DNA of 64,000 nucleotides from Daedaleopsis sinensis (GCA_033807695.1 CM066308.1:2232001-2296000); one strand, 5' to 3'; shown: positions 22,257-35,075, counted from the stretch's first letter. The notes: generated from the sequence alone by a model not told the origin. A program made the numbers and translations.

Positions 22257-23545
22257 ATGGATCGGACCGCTGACCATCTCGCCGCCTTTGCTCGTCTTGC
22301 AAATCTCCGACGAGATGCTGGTGCTCGTCAGAATGCCACGGACGAACCGGACAGCTTACTGGAGATGTTGCTGAACCCAGACTTTGTTTCTTCACCTTTG
22401 GGTATCGCTGGCGAGGTACGCAGAGATGACTCGTCGTACGAAGATCTCCCACCCCTCGAAGACGCCTCGGACGATGATCGTTCTCGCCCAACAACACCCC
22501 GCTCGTCCGGAGATAACATGCCGCCTCTCGAAGACGAGCAGACGTTATCTGTGGACTCGCAGACGTTATCTGTGGACTCGGACGTCATTCCTTCTGCGGC
22601 GGAAACTCCTGCGGCGGAAACTTCTACGGCTTCACCAGTAGTCCCAAGTCCGAGTGGCGTAACTGCTTCAGCACGTTCAGCTAGGCCGCTCGTCAGCCGT
22701 GCGAGAACCGGACGTACACGGACAACCATTCCCCCATCGTCCACGGCTGCTGAAGAAGAAGAAGCCGGCGCAGATAGCGACAGCAGTCTGCCCTCGCTTC
22801 AAAGCGTGTCCGACTCCTCTGACGATGAAGACTATATTTCCGAATCCGATTGGGATGAAGAAGATAGTTTGGACGACTCCGACGAGGAAAGCAATCTCGT
22901 GAGCCAGATGCTAGAGCAAGCCGAACGCGTGTCCGCCGAAACCTCGCGGGCTCCACTGGCTCCCATCGACTCCATGGACATCGAACTGGACAGAGACCTA
23001 GACCCGATGGGGTTCACCGCCTCGCTACAGGCATACCGGAATCTCCTAGAGAGAGCGGTGAGTCTCGATTGTGCGCATGCGTTTTCTGCAGTATTGTTCA
23101 AGTCACATTCCAGCGCACTCTAGTTCCCGATATCGACGCTCGCTTCCATCCTCCGCCGATGTGGGTTGCTGATCTGGCCATGCGTGCCACCGGCGCAGAC
23201 AATGACCCCGAACGTGCGAAGACACTACTTGCTGGAATGGAAGAGGTTCCGGATGTTCTTGTGCAACGCTATGAGAAGTTGCGAACCGGGAACGAGGAAG
23301 ACGTCGATGGTTGCGCAATATGTCGAGAGGACCTACTCGCCAAGGTTCCTTCGTCAACGGAGGATCCTGTGGTCGTTGCACACTTCGTCGCTCTACCTTT
23401 TCATCCCGACCCGGACTGCATCGTAGCATTTCCATGTGCAGGCAAACACCTGTTCCACAAGGAGTGCCTCTCGCCCTGGCTAGCGCGCCGGTTCGACATC
23501 GATCCGGCCGAGTGCGGGGGATCTCCGGTGCGTGTTGCTCGCTGA
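22257..23545 (+). CDS. RING-H2 protein copy R3, truncated, last Cys pair lost
   Basis: Exons 22,257-23,057 and 23,114-23,545; predicted 410 aa. It combines the 21-bp duplication of R2 (22,539-22,580) with the seven-codon deletion of R1 (near 23,485), so the CPTC zinc ligands are gone. Same 12-codon array-derived tail. Probably not an active ligase by itself. Confidence 0.75.
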
Positions 23546-26077
23546 TGTCCGTGATGGCTAGGACTGCCAACCACAGAATTAATGCGAGAGATAGGGAGTG
23601 CGCAGGGGTATAAGGGTGTCGAGGGGCGGGGGCGGATATGGTAGGGGGGCGGGGGCTGGGCACGAGGAGCAGCGTGTACGTAGGAACGAAATATATTTTG
23701 TGGCTACTCTACACACCGCGAGACAGGTGAGGAGGAGGAGGAGGAGGAAGGGGGGAGAGGGAGGAGGAGAAGGAGAAGGACACCTCTACTCGACATGCGC
23801 ACGCACACCCGCACTCGCACTGGACACTCAGCCCGTGCAGCCCGAGAGTCCCCGTTCCATCCGCAAATCGCACTGGCCCCGTCTGGCTCGTTCGTCACCG
23901 CGTCGCGTTCGTTTGCAACCACTACCGTACACGCGGGCGCCTCCATGCCCGTTCTCGGACTGCAAGTGGACGTGCTCGCACCTAGGCTCTTCCACTGCCC
24001 ACCACCTCCGTCGCTAGTGCCTCCCGTCTCCCCTCTGCACTCGCCGCTGCGCCCTGCTCTGATCTCGGGCTCTGTGCTGCCAGAGACATCTCTGCATCCT
24101 GCGGCCATTGACTCGTCAGCCTGAGCTTCGGACTCCAGCGGAAAACACTCGCAATCGGCTCGTACCTGGCAGTGCTCGTATGCGACTCTTCTTGCTGGTC
24201 GAGTCTGACAATGCACTCGCCGTCCGAGTCGTCCGTTGAATCCGTCCCTCTGCTTCCGGGCCTCGTCCGTTCTATGCCTCAGCACTCGCCGCCGTTCTTG
24301 TCCCTGGCTCTCGCCCGCCGTTCTTGGCCTGCCGACACTGACTGTGCGCTCGCCGTCCTTGTTCGTCGACTCGGACTGTGCGTTCGCAGTCCTCGTCCGT
24401 CAACTCCGCTCGCTGTTCTTGTCCGTCAACTCCGAATATGCGCTCGCCGTCCCTGTCTACCGACACTCACCTGCCTCGTCTGCCGGCGGCATCTCTCCCA
24501 CGCCGACGTCCTCTGTCCCCTGGGCTCTAGTCGCGCTCCCCGGTACCCTCGACCGTCTGATTGACTCGCGCTGTACCGACGACTCGCCGCCGGAGGAAAA
24601 GCACGGTGACACCTGGTGACACGTTCCCGGCGCACTTAGGTGTCTCCGTGCGAGCGCGCTTCAAGCTGACGCGTGACGTCACTGATCCTCGGTCTCTGAG
24701 TCGACGCGTCGACAGCACTTCCTGCAGCTAGTCAGCTTCGTCGATTGCGTCAAATGCCGATGTACGTACCCACACGCGACGTCGCGCCGCCGGCCGATGA
24801 CTTCCGCCTTCACCGTTCGCGCTGACAACCGCAACCTTGCTGCCGGACCGCCGCCGCGCTACTATGTAGCATCCGCGCGCTCATGAGTGTCGCGGTAGCC
24901 ACGTCGTCACGTACAATCGGAAGAGTACCTTAACATGGTCCGTCAGTATTGTCTTGGTCCCCGTTCGCTGTCAAGGTACGTACCCGGATGCATCATAGAA
25001 TTGCAACCGACGGCCTCGCGCGAACTTCGTCGACAGTGTCACACGAGGTCTTGTTCAGTGATCTCCTTGACGGCCGCCGTTGTGCCATGATCATGCTGGC
25101 CGATAGAAGCTCGTTGAGGTCTGAAGTTATATGTCATACAGTTGACACGCACCTGATGAACCTTCGTGCTTCTTACGGAAGGTACGGAGTCCATCGTCCG
25201 CTATGAGAGCAGTGCAGCATCTTCCCATAGACCTCTGCAATGACGTCGTCGGCGTGTCTATCGCCTAGAGTCTGCACCAGCATGTAAGCTCACGAGCACC
25301 CCTCAAATCATAGAAGGTGAGACTTGCGAGACTACTCACAGCATTACCCGCCCCACTGTGTGCACCTTGCATCGCGCGCCCTCCGAGTCCGTGAGTCCGG
25401 TCTTGCATCTCGTGCTAGCAGTCCAGTGCAAGATCAGTTGATTGCAGCACATGTAAGACTCGGAGCTGCGCATATACCTACGAGCAGCCTGACCAGCCGT
25501 CAATAAAGACACATGCATCGGCGCGCGTGATCAGACACGGTGCGTACGCGTCTTGCGAAGCTCTGTCTAGACTCCGAGTCGGATAACACCACCGTTTTCG
25601 ACTCGAAGCGTGCTCGGGGGATGTGTCGTTGCTGGCGGTATCCATGGCCTCGGAGTCGGCCTCATGCAGTGTGCGAACATGCTCGAGACAGACAGAATAT
25701 GGGGCGTGTCCGAGACGTGCTGACACGTGCAGAAGGCCCGGACTTGGAAGGACCAGCGCAAGCAGGCGAGCTTGAATGTCTCGCCCGCAATGTGGAGGTG
25801 CTGAGCATTGTGTCTCAGTACTTACTACGAGCAGATGAGCAGGTGGACTGTGTACTCACGAGAGCCGGCGGACATCATCAGCTGCAACTGTGTTGGCATG
25901 AGATGCTCGGAGAGGGAGATACAACAGAGGGAGAATCCTGTAGGGAGAGAGCAGGTAGTGGTACGTGGAGAAGGGGTGCGAGGAGGGGAAACTACCGTTG
26001 GCTGTAAACAAACAGACCTCGGAGTCTGGGCCCGAATTCCAGTCTTCCGATGGCCGGAGGAACTTACGTGTTCAGGA

Positions 26078-26721
26078 CTAGTATCGAGACGCTATTCGGA
26101 TGCGCCCGTAAGGAGATTCTTCATGCCGCTGAGCTTTCCCACCGCCATGGAATGTTTCAACACTAATGCATACTGCACCGCTCCGAGAGTGATCACATTC
26201 ATCCCCTCGAATCTGTGGAACTTACAAGCTGCTATCAGAGTCGAGCAGGAGAGGAATTCATGCACATGGAGAGATGTCTCTCCATGCACAGGGATTCCTA
26301 CCCTGCTCGATTCTGGTCCATACGCCGCCGTCAGAGTGCTTCCATCAGTGGACGAGGACTCAGTCTGGGTCATGCCCGGGAGCACCGAGCCCAGAGCTCA
26401 CTGCCTTGGGCGGATAGGACATCCTGTTCGGGTCAGGTACTGGAACATATTTTGGGCGGGGGATGACGTAGGTACTCACACGAGCGGCGAACTCGAATAT
26501 TGCTGCTTGAATAACGAACGGAGGATTCCGTAGATTTGATGCGCCGGAACGTGGGATTCCAGCGACAGATATCGGGACAGCTCAGCAAGCCTGGAATGTT
26601 CCTCATTGAGAACGGAGCTATGAAAACACAGCTGGTATCTTGAGAACGACTTGAACCACCTGCAGCAGAGCTCTTGAATATCTATGCATAGAGAACAATC
26701 AGCAGTCTTTGACAGCGACAT
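26078..26721 (-). pseudogene. Candidate gene A, unit 3: frameshifted at exon 1 end
   Basis: One base is missing at the end of exon 1 (around 26,482) compared with units 1 and 2, which puts exons 2-4 out of frame. Exon 3 has the clean CCAG acceptor that the other units lack. So no unit holds a fully convincing version. Confidence 0.28.
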
Positions 26722-26883
26722 GTTCGGCGGACTTACTGAGAGTTGGGGACCCCTACACCCGCGGCAGTTTGCCCATTTTGGCGGGCTCTAGTAAGCGGAC
26801 CGGTACGGCGGGACATTGAGTGATTCGAGACCCAGAACAACGCTTGAAGTTGTTCAATTCGAAGGGATTCATCTTGAGCTGCA

Positions 26884-27620
26884 ATGCATCTTTACAATAT
26901 TCTGGGTAAGTCTTGCTGTCCGCGCGAACATGGGCATGGGCGAGGCGAGGACGGTAGACGCGAGTGGGAAGGATCAAGCCACGCGTGGGTAGAACGGCGG
27001 TCCAAATACGGACAGCCATACTCACCGCCGGGCGTCTATCTCGCTCTTCCTCCCGCTGATCACTGACATTAAACTGACGCACCCCCTCAGCAGACAGGTT
27101 ATTGCAGCAGCATATCATTTTGGATACTGCTCTACAATCTGAGCAACCTGTGACTCTCAAGAGCTGGTCTCAATTGCAGGCAAGTCTTGTATTAACGTGA
27201 TTTTACTCAAAACTTCGGAATTGCTGATCAATTTGCGATATACCACATTCCTGAATACGATACTGACTACAGCATGGCCTGATACAGACCTCGACATATG
27301 GGTAGCACGATCTAGGCCTCGATCCATCTCCCGCCCTTGCCGAAATTGCCAGATACCTTGCAGACGGCATTATCCACCCGGGACCCTCTCCTCGAGCCTC
27401 CTCCGCCCTAATTTACGACAGCATCACAACGAGAACCGAGTCAGACATTAGCCGAGCGCCCACGCCACTGCCCGGAGACAGCACGGAAGCTTCGATGCTC
27501 CTCCCTGCTCGGAACCTGTGGCATGCCCGTCCACACGAACAGGGTCTCCCTTCCCCTCCTCCTCATCCCCCGTGTCGCCTCCTGGTTGGTCCCGCCTCCG
27601 GCACCCCGGATCGTGCGTGA
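26884..27620 (+). CDS. Candidate gene B, unit 3
   Basis: Same small ATG exon, second exon with GC-type donor, and long open stretch at about 27,323-27,620, whose sequence is closer to unit 1 than to unit 2. Function unknown. Confidence 0.22.
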
Positions 27621-28095
27621 GAAGTGCCCTGTTGTCACTTCCACACGGTCGAGTCTCCTGACCGTGGGGCCTGCGCACGGGCCAGGCTCGAGGGATACAA
27701 ATACGTGCGCAACCTCGTAGAGTCCGACCAGCACTCGCCACCCCCCGACTCGACTACGTCCTCCTCTCTCCCTTCCCCCTCCCCCCTTCCCCCTATTACA
27801 CTCACTATATACTGACTATACTGCACTTGTACCTGTATATAGTACTCTATGCACTCCCCTTCGCCGACACCGTTCCGAGCCCCCTCTTCCTCATTTCTAT
27901 CCCGCACGTCCGCCGCCGCCGCTCTCGCTACCCCCGCACATCGATTGGATCTGTGCAGACCACCGGCCTCACTCTTGTTTCTCTCAGCCACGATCTAGTC
28001 GCGAACGATATACGCGTATTGAATCTACTAGTGAGTTCGGTTCTTTTTTGGCTAGTGTCCTCACTTGACTGACTTCGACTTGTTTACCTTTCTAG

Positions 28096-28648
28096 CCTCT
28101 CCCTTCCGAGTCAACGTCAGACATGCTCATTGAACGTGTACGTACAGTACTTATTGACATTCGTGTGCTGCACTTCTACTGACATGCTCTCATGTTATCT
28201 ACAGATTCCGGACCTATGATTGTGGTCCGAGACTTTACACGCATGGCGATCTACAGGTACGTCTCTTCAACTCGTATTCGGACGTTTGATTGATGTCTGA
28301 CTACTATCTACTATAGATCCCCCGTGAACGACGTCAAGAACAGCTATCGCACATCGCGACTAGTAGTTGCGTCCCCCGACTCGGAGGCGAGGTATGTGCG
28401 CACACCGGTCTCCTACCCAATCCGTACCAGGCTGACCAGACTTCAATCAGTCGCAGCTACATATTCCACTTAGATTCGCGAAGTAATCGCGATGCGTTCA
28501 CGATTCCCGCGAGCTACAGGTGCGTACAACTTGTACATCTGCGTGCGCGGTATCCAATGCATGAATAACTTTGTCCATTCGCAGGACCAGCTCTCGGTCC
28601 CGCACACCGGAGATCGTGTCGCGTCCGGCGCACTCGCCGGCATCCTAG
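28096..28648 (+). CDS. Candidate gene C, unit 3: five-exon open chain of unknown function
   Basis: Exons 28,096-~28,141, 28,205-28,256, 28,317-28,391, 28,451-28,519 and 28,585-28,648 read through without a stop (phrases SGPMIVVRDFTR, SRSYIFHLDSRS, then TAG). Exons 2-5 share phase 2 junctions with GTACGT, GTATGT and GTGCGT donors. The exon 1 donor is ambiguous: the strongest GTACGT gives the wrong phase, and a neighbouring GT site is needed. No start codon is fixed; more exons may lie upstream of 28,030. No family recognised. Confidence 0.35.
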
Positions 28649-29088
28649 AATGTCACCACGAGAGCGGTACGTCGCCGCCTTCGCTACATGCGTGCTAGCC
28701 TGGACATCTCCGCGAACGCTTACCGCCCCGCTTTTCAGATACCCGTGTTCGGTTCCGCGCGACTCGTGAGTCCGACACACGAGCATAATCTCAGATGCGC
28801 ACGCCCGACGTGAGTACGTCCCCGTGTCCGCTGTGTTGGTACAGATGCTGACTTGCCCTTCAATCTCGCAAGGCTGCTGGTGTAGATGGAGGAGAGTTTG
28901 GACGTGAACACCTGCCAATGGCATCGGCGTGCTACGCCCCTGACAAGTCGGACATGTGAGTCGAAAGACATTCGTGCTAGCTTGGACATCTCCCCGAACG
29001 CTGACCGTCCCGTTTCTCAGATCCCCGTGTACGATTCCGAACGCGAGCGCGACTCGCGAGTCGCACACGAGCACGAGCATGATCTCAG

Positions 29089-29581
29089 ATGCACACGCCC
29101 CACGTACGTACGTCCCGAACCGTGTCTGCAGACTCGGAGGCCGTGCTGACTTGTCCTGCAACCTCAGACGGCTGCCGACGTAGACCGTGACGGACTCGAC
29201 TCGGACGTGCACGGCTGGCATCGACGTGCTACCACGCTCCTAACAAGCAACGTGAGTCGAGATCACTCTCGCGCCGCTGGTCCTGCTCCTCGCCTTGAGG
29301 CTTGAGTACTTGAGTTCTGACACTGGCTGCTGTACAGGCGGCCTCCGAGTGCCGACTGAACGCGTTCCGGGCAAGTCCGCGGCTGGTGGCCGCTACGCAC
29401 CGAGCTCGATTCGCGCTCGCACCCGTGCAGAACAGGTGTGTCCGGCCAGTCTCCGTCCAGCCTGAGCCCAATTCGCGCTGACGGCAGTCGCCGCACTTCC
29501 TCGTTCGCACTCAAATCGCGCGCAGCTCCGATGGAGAGTAGGATTGGCTGTACTGCATTATATCTACGTACCGTACGATAG
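29089..29581 (+). CDS. Candidate gene D, unit 3: four-exon ORF of 96 aa, unknown function
   Basis: Exons 29,089-29,103, 29,168-29,251, 29,338-29,435 and 29,488-29,581 give a complete frame from ATG to TAG. Introns are GT-AG; two have CTGAC branch-like sites. The product contains DVDRDGLDSDVHGWHRRAT and an Arg/Ala-rich C-terminal half. There is no signal peptide or known domain. Units 1 and 2 carry a stop in exon 2, while indels in exon 4 keep the frame. It may be the 3' part of a longer transcript including the duplicated upstream exons. Confidence 0.38.
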
Positions 29582-32024
29582 GACTGCGCTCATGTACTGT
29601 GCCACGCCGACCCGCTGTCCCCGACAGTGCCGCCGTCCGTGCTCGGCCCGTCCCCGCAGGCCGTCCATCGCGCTCGCGCAGACCTCACGCACGCGTCCGT
29701 GCCGTCGTGCGTGCCGTTGCGGGACCACTGGTCCGGCGACGGGCCCATTCGCGTGCGGGATGGCGGACGTCTTCGACGCCGTGATGCTCGAGCGCGATGT
29801 GCTCGGAGCCCTCTCGAGCTCGATTGACGGCGGGAGGTCTTCGGGGCCTCGGGCGGGTTGGCACCCCGCCCGCGTACAGCCCAACCCCATCCGACGCATC
29901 CCGCCACTCGGGACGCGCCGCTGGCGCAGACGTCTCGGTGCCGTTGCGAGCCCACGAGTCTGGAGTCCGGCGTCGGGACTCGCGCGCGGGCTGGGCGGAC
30001 TCGGAGGGCTCTCGACCGACGGCGGGGATGCTCCCGACGGCGAGCCCTCGCGCGCGCGCTGCCAGAGGATCGGCCAGCGTCGGGATCCCGGCGCCGCGGG
30101 GCGACAGAGACGGAGACGGAGACGGAGACGGTCGGCAGTCAGGCCGCGGGGACAGCCTGAGCGGGCTGTCGTCCGGACTCCGGACAGCGGGTGGCCTGAG
30201 TTTGGGCTGGGGCGCGCACCGTGTTGCCTCCCGCGTCTGAGCTCCGAGAGGGCGGCCGTGCCGTGAACCATGCACGTCGGGCGGGCCTGGGACGGAGTGA
30301 TGGGCGTGGACGTTCGCTAGCGGGCGGGCGGGGCGTCGTTCGTGAGTTCGTGAGTTCTGCCATGGGCCCCGCCCGCGCGGACGTTGGTTCCCGCGTCGTG
30401 TACGACCTCGAAAGCGTGTGCACGCTAGTCGTCGAGCGTATCGGTGTCGAGTCTGCGCGCACCGGACGGCCGGGATAAGCTGTACAGTGAGTTCGGGGCC
30501 ACGCCGCACGCGCATGCGGCCGATTTTCAGACCTCGCATCCGGGGCCCGGAAACCGGTCGTACGTGTGCGGTGCAGTCAGCGCATGCGCGCTGTATGATA
30601 TTCGCGGCTCGGCGGGGCGTCGTGTGGACGGAATACGGTGCTCACCGGCATCTCCGGGGCCCATGAAATCGCTGTGAAAGTGAATTTCGTGACCTCGTCG
30701 GATCGGGCGGCGACCGGGCGCGTTGGACGCGGAGTGTGCGGCGCATTCTGGTGGTATGAGTTAGCACGCGTGATGATGGAAACTGGAAGAGTTATTGCGG
30801 ATTTTGTGCCGGGCGGCACAGAGATCGGGGTGCAGCCGTCGACTACGACGGCGGCAACGGCGGGGAACGTCGCCGTGAAGCGTCCGAGAGTCGTTCGGGG
30901 TGTAGTCGAGTGGGACAGTTGAGTCCCAGCCGGATGGGAGTGAAATGGTGACGAAAGAGTCGGACAGGGTGAAAAATGCAATGAAATCGAAGGTTTTGAA
31001 GCAATTTTGGAAGTCGTCGGAATGCGGCGCAAATGAAAGGGCTGGTAAAGACCGTTCACGGCATGCTTGTAGTCGTAGTTTGCCGGCCGGAGGAGGTCGG
31101 GAGCGAGGATGGGGAGAGTTCTTGACCTCGGGTGCACAGTGTTTGGGTTGTGGGCGGACGGAGAGTCGCCGCGGGGCGACGAGGCGCATATCGCCGAGTT
31201 CGGACGTTCGAGGGCTACCGGACACAGCTGATTTTGGGCTGATCCGTGTCGAAGCGGATGCGCTATGTCGAAATCTCTGTCGCGGCGGACATGATATTTG
31301 GCCTACTCGGGCACGGAGGGATCGAGTTTCTGTGTTGTGGGTGAGTATGAGGCGAGCGGAGGAGAGTGAGGGGCGGACAGACCTGAGAAGACGGACGGGA
31401 AGCGAGGGACGGAGGGCTCGGGACGAGGGGATGGCGAACTGACCTGAGGAGGCAGGGGGGACGGACGCGAGGCTCGGGACGGAAGGACATCACGCGGCAT
31501 TGATATGAGCAATGTACTAGATTGGGTGTATAGATACGATTACAAGCAGCGTAGTAAGAGAGAGCGAAGAGCGCGGATGGAGGGACGACGCGGGCGGCGG
31601 CGTGAGGATTCGAGGACGGGCGGGGAGGAACTGAGGGAGTAAGGGCGTACCATAGATCACAGTGAGCAGCGACAGGTGGCCATCGGTAGCCATGACACGA
31701 CGGAAGGGAGAGATTTGCAAGTCGCAGCTCCCCCCCGGTGGGTCTTCTTCTGCGGACTTGCCTGTTATGGAGCCAGGGGGACGGAGGGAAGGCGAGGTTT
31801 GTTGATGAAGGCGCACAGCTGGCCCGGCAAACGGAATCGAATACGAGCTTGATTTGGCTGTATGTACAAGTACAGGCACGGTAGTAAGAGGGAAGGGCGA
31901 GAGCGGGCGGGCGGACGGGCGCAGGCAAGCGGCGTGAGAACGGGAGGAGGGGACAGGGACAGGGAGCGAGGGAGAGAGCGTAGGGGGGACGTACGACAGT
32001 GGGCACGCAGCGGACAGGGAGTCC

Positions 32025-32183
32025 ATGGCCACCGTGCGCGGGCAGCTCGTGCGGGTCCTGTTCGGGTGGGCGAGTGCGAGTCGAGAGGCGTGCAACAGCG
32101 GCGGCGAGTGCGAGAGAGAGTGCAAGTGGGATCGAGCTGTGTTGTAGACAGCCCTTCTCGAGATAGATTGCGGTCGGGGACAT
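32025..32183 (-). pseudogene. Deacetylase 5' relic, unit 3
   Basis: Same decayed fragment. In this unit the relic start codon opens a 306-codon frame (32,183-31,263) that runs into the unit body. Confidence 0.75.
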
Positions 32184-32415
32184 CCTTGGGGCTGCACAGA
32201 AGGTGGTGGTTTGGAGTTCGGTTACGGACAGACGCGTCGCGCGTCAGAAGATACGTCGGAGACTCAATGTTGCTTTCGGAACATGAACCTGAGCATTCAG
32301 ACGCCCATTTCGTATTCCAGAGTCCTCCAACCTTGTCTCCGCCCCCTTCCGCTGCCCCCCTCACTCGATTCCTGTTGCAGCACAAGCTACTGGCGTTGAA
32401 CATTGACCGAACGAC
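32184..32415. promoter_or_regulatory. Copy of bidirectional promoter, unit 3
   Basis: Interval between the relic start and the R4 start. This copy would drive the only full-length RING gene. Confidence 0.65.
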
Positions 32416-35075
32416 ATGGATCGGACCGCTGACCATCTCGCCGCCTTTGCTCGTCTTGCAAATCTCCGACGAGATGCTGGTGCTCGTCAGAATGCCACGG
32501 ACGAACCGGACAGCTTACTGGAGATGTTGCTGAACCCAGACTTTGTTTCTTCACCTCTGGGTATCGCTGGCGAGGTACGCAGAGATGACTCGTCGTACGA
32601 AGATCTCCCACCCCTCGAAGACGCCTCGGACGATGATCGTTCTCGCCCAACAACACCCCGCTCGTCCGGAGATAACATGCCGCCTCTCGAAGACGAGCAG
32701 ACGTTATCTGTGGACTCGGACGTCATTCCTTCTGCGGCGGAAACTCCTGCGGCGGAAACTTCTACGGCTTCACCAGTAGTCCCAAGTCCGAGTGGCGTAA
32801 CTGCTTCAGCACGTTCAGCTAGGCCGCTCGTCAGCCGTGCGAGAACCGGACGTACACGGACAACCATTCCCCCATCGTCCACGGCTGCTGAAGAAGAAGA
32901 AGCCGGCGCAGATAGCGACAGCAGTCTGCCCTCGCTTCAAAGCGTGTCCGACTCCTCTGACGATGAAGACTATATTTCCGAATCCGATTGGGACGAAGAA
33001 GATAGTTTGGACGACTCCGACGAGGAAAGCAATCTCGTGAGCCAGATGCTAGAGCAAGCCGAACGCGTGTCCGCCGAAACCTCGCGGGCTCCACTGGCTC
33101 CCATCGACTCCATGGACATCGAACTGGACAGAGACCTAGACCCGATGGGGTTCACCGCCTCGCTACAGGCATACCGGAATCTCCTAGAGAGAGCGGTGAG
33201 TCTCGATTGTGCGCATGCGTTTTCTGCAGTATTGTTCAAGTCACATTCCAGCGCACTCTAGTTCCCGATATCGACGCTCGTTTCCATCCTCCGCCGATGT
33301 GGGTTGCTGATCTGGCCATGCGTGCCACCGGCGCAGACAATGACCCCGAACGTGCGAAGACACTACTTGCTGGAATGGAAGAGGTTCCGGATGTTCTTGT
33401 GCAACGCTATGAGAAGTTGCGAACCGGGAACGAGGAAGACGTCGATGGTTGCGCAATATGTCGAGAGGACCTACTCGCCAAGGTTCCTTCGTCAACGGAG
33501 GATCCTGTGGTCGTTGCACACTTCGTCGCTCTACCTTTTCATCCCGACCCGGACTGCATCGTAGCATTTCCATGTGCAGGCAAACACCTGTTCCACAAGG
33601 AGTGCCTCTCGCCCTGGCTAGCTAGGAAGACCACTTGTCCCACGTGCCGGTTCGACATCGATCCGTTGTCGTTGACCTTGCAAATCACCAGGAGTATTCG
33701 TGATCCGGGAGGGCACGATCATGAAACAGAGGTACTCGGGCCTGAACGTGTCTGGCAACCTCCACAATCTGAGACTTTGAGCGACTGGCTTTTCGCTGAA
33801 GAACAAGCGCAGGAAGCGGGTGTTCCGCGTACCCGACCTGCAGTACGCATGCCAGAATGTGAGTACAACTTAGGGTAGTTCACGAGCACCTATTGATTGC
33901 GTTATACAGATCCATCACTGGCCACAGCGACAACGACTGCAACAAGTGGTGCACCTCCACCTAGGCCTGCGCGACCGATGGGAGCGATACTTGACTTGTT
34001 CGATTCGTCCCCGCTGTTCTCTCCTCTTCCACCGGCGGGGCCGTGGGAACTGAACGACGGACATATCCAGCTCCCTGCCGGGCATACCCCATCCCGTACC
34101 TACCAGGAATTGAGTCAGAGGCTGGTCGATCTAGAGGCCAGGCGAATGCAGCTAGAGAGCGATGTCATGCCGATCCTCTCTACTCACAGACCCACGGTGC
34201 CTCCCCGTTCACCCTCTGCTCCCCCAAACCCTTCAGCCGGGACGCCTCCTCCACGGTCCGACCTATACGCACCTCTGCCTCCTATGGAGCACGGCGTGTT
34301 CAGGGAACTGGCGAGACATGCCGAACGAGACTTGAGCCATTTCCTGTCGTCGCCTCCGTTGGATGACGCCTCCAGTGTCCATCCCCTTGCGTCTACACAC
34401 AGCGATGATCCCTCCACGCATTTGCACAACACACCGCTCGTCTTGTCTCATCCGCCAAACGAAATCGATGTCAACGTCCTGGCCGCGAATCCCACTCGCC
34501 ATGTCCAACGTGATGCTGGTGGACATCGGTCACGCCGTGCTACTCCCTCGGCATCCTCATCGCCGGCTGTGCCAATGCCATCCTCATCCACTGCAAGAGG
34601 TCCGGATGACCCGTCCAGCTCTTCAACCCCACTGTTCCGCACGCTAAGTGGCCCGCTCAGCGACATTGCCAGCCGCTATATGGAGCTCGCGAGAGCTACT
34701 GCAGCTCTTCAAGGACGCTTAGCGACACCTGCAGCACCTCTTGTCCCTTCGTTCCCTCGGCGATCTGACGACGAGCGCGATGGCATGCACAGAAGCCGTG
34801 AGACTGGTCCCACCACACCTGCCACGTCTCTAACACGCTATTCTTCATCCACTGTCGTTTCGTCGACTTCTATGACTACTGTCATCGTCGATGGCCACCC
34901 CATACATGATGTTCACCAGCACACGGAAGTGCGGAGGACTGATACTGCATCTCCTGGTGGACGTCCCACAACCCAGCACGGCCACAGCGGGGGGGTCGGT
35001 GGGCGACAGCCGCGGTCCGCGCCAGGCGGCGCTGGTGCTCTCCCGGATTACAACCCTGCGGACGACTGGGACTGA
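32416..35075 (+). CDS. RING-H2 protein, full-length copy R4
   Basis: Putative E3 ubiquitin ligase. Exons are 32,416-33,195, 33,252-33,858 and 33,910-35,075; predicted 850 aa. Residues 1-260 are acidic and Ser-rich (SDSSDDEDY, DWDEEDSLDD). The RING-H2 finger follows (CAIC ... FPCAGKHLFHKEC ... CPTC) with all eight ligands. The C-terminal ~430 residues are Pro/Ser/Thr-rich and look disordered, ending in a Gly-rich GGVGGRQPR segment. The sequence leaves R1-R3 just after GATCCG at 33,665, which shows where the array was inserted. All introns are GT-AG. Ligase activity is inferred from the finger; partner and substrate are unknown. Confidence 0.85.

Larger units (their letters stand above)
13302..23506 (+). 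repeat. Macrosatellite unit 2 (10,205 bp)
   Basis: Second unit, same layout as unit 1, ending in RING copy R3. From about 20,306 to 23,478 I find no difference from unit 1 (10,080-13,250). Other parts differ by many substitutions and small indels. Confidence 0.9.
23507..33665 (+). repeat. Macrosatellite unit 3 (10,159 bp)
   Basis: Third unit, ending where R4 continues into the native 3' half of the RING gene. It differs from units 1 and 2 most clearly at 25,540-26,100 and 30,240-31,080. Candidate genes C and D are intact here, but the first intron junction of A is shifted by one base. Confidence 0.9.

Noticed and set aside
3125..33665. Array as a CRISPR-like or rDNA array
   Set aside because: Unit length is about 10 kb with no short repeat-spacer pattern, and no rRNA sequence is recognisable.
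3125..33665. Repeat-induced point mutation (RIP) in the array
   Set aside because: The copies remain nearly the same and GC-rich, without a broad excess of C-to-T changes. Only single CpG-type changes were noticed.
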